64,000 bases of DNA from Marinilactibacillus sp036039175 (GTDB taxonomy: Bacteria > Bacillota > Bacilli > Lactobacillales > Carnobacteriaceae_A), in NCBI RefSeq assembly GCF_036039175.1, contig NZ_JAYXKP010000001.1, positions 558,001-622,000 on the forward strand, written 5' to 3'. The position numbers and the translations under genes were made by a program. This document shows, one piece after another, positions 60,277-64,000 of this stretch (the stretch's first letter is position 1; each line of letters starts with the position of its first letter). Below the pieces are notes generated by a model. That model saw nothing but the letters and a program-made list of their open reading frames with translations. It made no database searches and was not told the DNA's origin.

Positions 60277-62136
60277 TTATTCAGTAGCACGATCTTCTGA
60301 AGTCAAGTACCAAGTATGGTAAGAAACACCTGAATCATCTGGATTAGCTCCTACAGTAACATCGTAAGCACCTACACGATTGTTAACTGGGAATACTTCT
60401 GTACGGAATAATGTTGGAATGATTGGTAATTCTTCCATGAAGTATTCTTGCCATTCATTGAAGACTCCTGCACGCCATTCAGTATCGAATCCTTCGGCAC
60501 TTAACATTTGTTCCATGTATTCAGTATTCTCATCAGTTACCCAACGAGTGTAGTTAAATGGAGCTGTTTCTCCGTAAAGACCATCTGGAGTTGGATCAGT
60601 ACCGGTACCCCAAGCCCCTTGATAGATATCGATCTGAGGATCATCCGCTTCTACACGATCATAGAATGAGTTGAACTCATGTAAACGTCCCTCAAGTAAT
60701 TGAACGTTTAAACCGATACGTTTCCAAGATTGGATATAGTATTCAGCGATTGGTTCAGCAACATCTCCACCAGACATTGATGCAAAGTTAATCACTAATT
60801 CTTCTCCTTCAGGAGTTGTACGGAATTCTTCTCCTTCAGCTAACTCATATCCAGCTTCATCAAGAATTCTGTTGGCTTCCTCAACATCAAAAGGATAGCC
60901 TTCTACATCTTCATTAAAGTAATCTGAGAAGTTAGGGATGATTGGAGAAGTTGCACGACGACGTAAGCCTTGGTAGAATCTTTCCCCAACTGCATCGTTA
61001 TCAATCGCATATGCCATTGCTTGACGTAAGTTTACGTCTGCCATCTTAGCATCTGGGTTATAAACATTTTTAGCTGGTTCATCCCCATCCGCTTCTTGCC
61101 ATTCACCTAGTTTGAAACCAATGTACGTGTATGAGTTTTCATCACGTCCAACAATTGAATATCCAGGTAAATCAGCAAATGTATCATATTGATCTGTAGG
61201 CATACTGATGAACAGGTCAAACTGCGCATTTTCCATTGCTGCTACAGCTGTTGATGTTGGTACAGTTTGTAATTCGATTCCGTCAAGAATCGGAGTTCCA
61301 CGCCAGTAGTCTTCATAACGAGAATAAGATACTGATTCACCAGGAACAATATTTTCTACTTTAAACGGACCATAACCTAATGGTCTTTCACGAACTTCTG
61401 GAGCTGATTCTAAGTCAGCAACAGGAATTTCTCCTAGATAATGACGAGGTGCTGCGTAAGTCCATACGCCACCACCGGCTTGAAGCATCTGAACTCCAAC
61501 TTCTTGATATTGGATTGTCAAAGTCATCTCATCGTCTGATAAAGTCATTCCAGAGATAGAATCTGCTGCTCCAGTCTTGTATTCATCGATACCAACGATA
61601 TTTTGTAAATCAGAAGTATAACGAACACCAGCATATTCTGGGTCAGCTATAATTTCATGAGCATAAAGAATATCATCCGCTGTTAATGGTTCTCCATCGT
61701 GCCACGTAATACCATCTTTAACCGTTAAAGTCACTGTATTATTTTCTTGGTCCAGTTCCATAGTAGCTGCACCAGAGTCATCGATTTGATAGTTTTCATC
61801 AGAGCCTACAAGTTCTCCCATAGTGTATTGCATTACTTGAAAGTCTGGATTACCACTATAAAGTTCCCAACTGAAGATACCAGTGAATGGAGAATCAGAT
61901 ACGTAACCTATACTCATCGTTCCGCCTTCAATGGCTTCGCCATCATTTTCAACACGTGTTTCAAATGTTAAAGGTCCACCTTCTGCGTCTTCTCCTTCAG
62001 TTGCGGAGTCAGTTCCCCCATTACCAGTACCTGTATCTGATCCTGAATCATCTGATGATCCCCCACCACAAGCTGCAAGTACAAATGCTACAGCTGCAGA
62101 ACTTGCTAATAAGCTATATCTTTTTTTGTTTGACAT
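60277..62136 (-). CDS. oppA: Oligopeptide ABC transporter substrate-binding lipoprotein
   Basis: 619-aa extracellular lipoprotein. The signal peptide ends in the lipobox LAAC, with Cys23 as the lipidated residue, followed by a Gly/Ser/Asp-rich tether to about residue 58. The mature part is an SBP_bac_5 peptide-binding protein (DGITWHDGEPLTADD, FVPNTRE-like middle region). It is strongly acidic. AGGGGAG precedes the ATG. It is the last gene of the opp group, after oppC. Confidence 0.93.
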   Translation of the reverse strand: MSNKKRYSLLASSAAVAFVLAACGGGSSDDSGSDTGTGNGGTDSATEGEDAEGGPLTFETRVENDGEAIEGGTMSIGYVSDSPFTGIFSWELYSGNPDFQVMQYTMGELVGSDENYQIDDSGAATMELDQENNTVTLTVKDGITWHDGEPLTADDILYAHEIIADPEYAGVRYTSDLQNIVGIDEYKTGAADSISGMTLSDDEMTLTIQYQEVGVQMLQAGGGVWTYAAPRHYLGEIPVADLESAPEVRERPLGYGPFKVENIVPGESVSYSRYEDYWRGTPILDGIELQTVPTSTAVAAMENAQFDLFISMPTDQYDTFADLPGYSIVGRDENSYTYIGFKLGEWQEADGDEPAKNVYNPDAKMADVNLRQAMAYAIDNDAVGERFYQGLRRRATSPIIPNFSDYFNEDVEGYPFDVEEANRILDEAGYELAEGEEFRTTPEGEELVINFASMSGGDVAEPIAEYYIQSWKRIGLNVQLLEGRLHEFNSFYDRVEADDPQIDIYQGAWGTGTDPTPDGLYGETAPFNYTRWVTDENTEYMEQMLSAEGFDTEWRAGVFNEWQEYFMEELPIIPTLFRTEVFPVNNRVGAYDVTVGANPDDSGVSYHTWYLTSEDRATE

Positions 62137-62154
62137 ATTCTTTCTCCCCTTTTC

Positions 62155-63096
62155 TTAACCTAATCTTTGTTTAGAGTCTGCCGCACGTTGTAATGCACGA
62201 CCGACATAGTTTATACACAACACCAATACTAATATTAATATTGAGGCTGGTAACCAAACCCATGCTTTATTACCCAGAACATCTGGATTTTGAGCTGTAG
62301 AAACTAGTGATCCTAAACTTGGAACGCTGGGAGGAAGCCCAAATCCAAGGAAAGACAATCCTGTTTCTAGCCCGATATTACCGGCAAAGTTCAAAGTCAA
62401 ATTAACAATGATCAATGAACTGATATTTGGCATCATTTCGCGAAGTATAATAAGTATTGTAGGTGTGCCCATAGTTTTAGAGGCGCTAATAAAATCAAGC
62501 TTTCCAACAGTTAGTGCACGCCCACGTATGAATCTCGCCTGTCCTACCCATAAAAAAGCACTCATGATTAGAATAAATGAAAATACATTATAGTTTGGCA
62601 CCAATGTTACGAAAATAATAATGATCATCGTTTGAGGTAAGATCATTATAAAATCAATGATTCTCATAATAACATTATCAACTGCCCCAGCATAGTAAGC
62701 TGCTAGAATTCCTACTAAAACACCTAATATACTCGTAATAAAAGTAACCGCTAGACCAATTGATAATGAGTTTCTAGCTCCGATGATGAGTTGTCCAAAA
62801 ACATCACGTCCGGCTGAATCTGTACCTAGTAAGTACTGAGTTCCTTCTGTAAATGGATCTGTACTCATAGACATCGGTGGTAGATACGAGTCAAAAAGAC
62901 TAACTGTTGTAACAGTTTGTTGGTCTAACAAAAAGGATACACTATAAACCGCTACAAGAATGATAACCATTAAAATTAATGAAGCTAATGCCAATTTATC
63001 TTTGGCAAATTCTTTTATTATTACTCTAAATCCCATTGGGGGTAAAGAAGCAGTAGCGTCTTCTGACATGATCGCTGCATCTTGGTTTGAAGCCAT
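62155..63096 (-). CDS. oppC: Oligopeptide ABC transporter permease OppC
   Basis: 313-aa inner-membrane permease with six predicted helices. The N-terminal segment (about 30-55) is followed by GTDSAGRDVFGQLIIGARNSL and the EAA loop (ASKTMGTPTILIILREMMPN), then the LETGLSFLGFGLPPSVPSLG ending that is diagnostic for OppC/DppC. It pairs with OppB. The ATPases OppD and OppF are not in the window and are probably upstream. Confidence 0.94.
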   Translation of the reverse strand: MASNQDAAIMSEDATASLPPMGFRVIIKEFAKDKLALASLILMVIILVAVYSVSFLLDQQTVTTVSLFDSYLPPMSMSTDPFTEGTQYLLGTDSAGRDVFGQLIIGARNSLSIGLAVTFITSILGVLVGILAAYYAGAVDNVIMRIIDFIMILPQTMIIIIFVTLVPNYNVFSFILIMSAFLWVGQARFIRGRALTVGKLDFISASKTMGTPTILIILREMMPNISSLIIVNLTLNFAGNIGLETGLSFLGFGLPPSVPSLGSLVSTAQNPDVLGNKAWVWLPASILILVLVLCINYVGRALQRAADSKQRLG

Positions 63097-63128
63097 AAGA
63101 AATTCATTCCTTTCAATTTAATAGATAT

Positions 63129-64000
63129 CTAATCAATACGTATTCGTGGGTCTACTGCCATTAAGATCAGATCTGAGATCAAGGTTCCAATTAAGCCCAG
63201 AAACCCATAGAACAGGACAAGAACAAAGATTACACTGTAATCACGCGTATTGATCGAGTCTAAGAATAAATTCCCCATACCACTGTAACTGAAAATTCTT
63301 TCTATAAAGATCGAACCCGTCAACAAACCGACAATGGTATAACCAAATCCGGATGCAATAGGAAGTGATGCGTTACGGAAGATATGTTTTGAATACACTT
63401 TATTAATGGGTACGCCTTTAGAACGTGCTGTTTTGACATAGTCTGATACTTTTGCATCAATGATTTCAGTACGTAAATACTGAATAATTCCAACCGTTCC
63501 TAAAACAGCAGTTGTAATAGAAGGTAAAATCAAGTGATACGTTCGACTCCAAGTTCTTTCCCAGAACGTTACTGCTGAAACATCAATTGATCCTCGAGAT
63601 GGGAACCATCCTAGGTTGAATCCAAAGATATATACCATCAATAATGCTAAAACGAATGTAGGCACTGCAAAACTTACAAAATTGTATATGATAACCGTTT
63701 TATCAAAAGCTGAATCATTGAAACGTCCTGAAAGGATTCCTAAAGGCAGTCCAATCATGTATGTTAATACGGTTGAGAGTAGAGAAAGCCTAACCGTATT
63801 CCCGAGTCTATCCCCAATTACATTTACAACGCTTGTCTTGTAGTTGAAACTTCTTCCGAAGTCTCCTTGTAACGCATTCCCAACCCAGCGTACATATTTA
63901 ACAGGTAATGGATCGTTTAACCCAAATCGCTCACGCAAGACATCCAATTGAGCAGGATCAATATTCGGATCGATCATTCCGGTAAATGGGTCTCCCGGCA
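63129..64000 (-). CDS. oppB: Oligopeptide ABC transporter permease OppB (5' end cut)
   Basis: The reading frame continues through the right edge, so the true start is outside. The visible part has the PGDPFTGM entry, RFGLNDPLPVKYVRWV, GDFGRSF, several membrane helices, and the EAA-type loop YVKTARSKGVPINKVYSKHIFRNA near the C-terminus. All fit OppB/DppB. About 290 codons are seen; roughly 25-40 N-terminal residues are probably missing. It precedes oppC by 32 bp. Confidence 0.93.
   Translation of the reverse strand, partial: PGDPFTGMIDPNIDPAQLDVLRERFGLNDPLPVKYVRWVGNALQGDFGRSFNYKTSVVNVIGDRLGNTVRLSLLSTVLTYMIGLPLGILSGRFNDSAFDKTVIIYNFVSFAVPTFVLALLMVYIFGFNLGWFPSRGSIDVSAVTFWERTWSRTYHLILPSITTAVLGTVGIIQYLRTEIIDAKVSDYVKTARSKGVPINKVYSKHIFRNASLPIASGFGYTIVGLLTGSIFIERIFSYSGMGNLFLDSINTRDYSVIFVLVLFYGFLGLIGTLISDLILMAVDPRIRID

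Overview
The window is a stretch of low-GC Firmicute chromosome made almost entirely of housekeeping genes. Nearly every gene lies on the minus strand, so it is best read from the right end to the left. The only clear plus-strand genes are tRNA-Arg and a yitU-like phosphatase. Gene content and order (ysoA-tig-clpX-engB; fabT-H-acpP-K-D-G-F-accB-fabZ-accCDA; hup-der-rpsA-cmk-LysM-recQ-ypbB-ribU; lysA-ribT-scpAB-rluB-resDE; fur-xerD-deoB-punA; cvfB; pfkA-pyk-dnaE) point to the order Lactobacillales. A family near Carnobacteriaceae is an inference that rests on the mix of Bacillus-like synteny, FabK/FabT and a staphylococcal-type crtN. No phage, transposon, CRISPR array or defence island is visible.

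Layout, left to right. 1-1503: rnz start and obgE. 1.6-7.6 kb: a degenerate HemA-like protein, engB, clpX, tig and a YsoA-like TPR protein. The order matches Bacillus subtilis, but lon and the remaining hem genes are missing. 7.6-17.7 kb: a complete type II fatty-acid synthesis cluster under a FabT repressor, with two FabT boxes on its promoter. 17.8-22 kb: a DUF2187 protein, an MhqD/MhqR quinone-stress pair, an FMN reductase, a CDP-alcohol phosphatidyltransferase, an acidic protein, tRNA-Arg(UCU) and a small membrane protein. 22-25.2 kb: two glutamine synthetases side by side. 25.4-33.6 kb: HU, Der, S1, Cmk, LysM protein, RecQ, YpbB and RibU with an FMN riboswitch. 34-40.6 kb: a ResDE-type two-component system, RluB, ScpB, ScpA, RibT and LysA. 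40.8-44.3 kb: PunA, DeoB, XerD and Fur. 44.4-54.5 kb: CvfB, pyruvate kinase, phosphofructokinase, DnaE and ClpB. 54.6-56.8 kb: YitW, YitV and YitU. 56.8-60.1 kb: an operon of an HrtBA-like ABC exporter and the carotenoid desaturase CrtN. 60.3-64 kb: an oligopeptide transporter OppA, OppC and OppB, the last cut by the window edge.

How the parts fit: the cell makes straight-chain fatty acids with FabK as enoyl reductase, ferments through PfkA/Pyk, imports riboflavin and peptides, and has reduced heme and respiratory functions. The hemA locus has lost its catalytic cysteine and its pathway partners, and resD/resE sit beside rluB without the cytochrome c genes resABC. A carotenoid desaturase remains, linked to a possible heme or toxic-compound exporter.

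The most unusual items are the HemA-like pseudoenzyme, the second glutamine synthetase with Asp in place of the regulatory Arg62, a probable AUU start codon for ysoA, a large two-state hairpin between pyk and cvfB, and the exporter-crtN operon. All functional calls come from reading motifs and synteny; no database search was possible.
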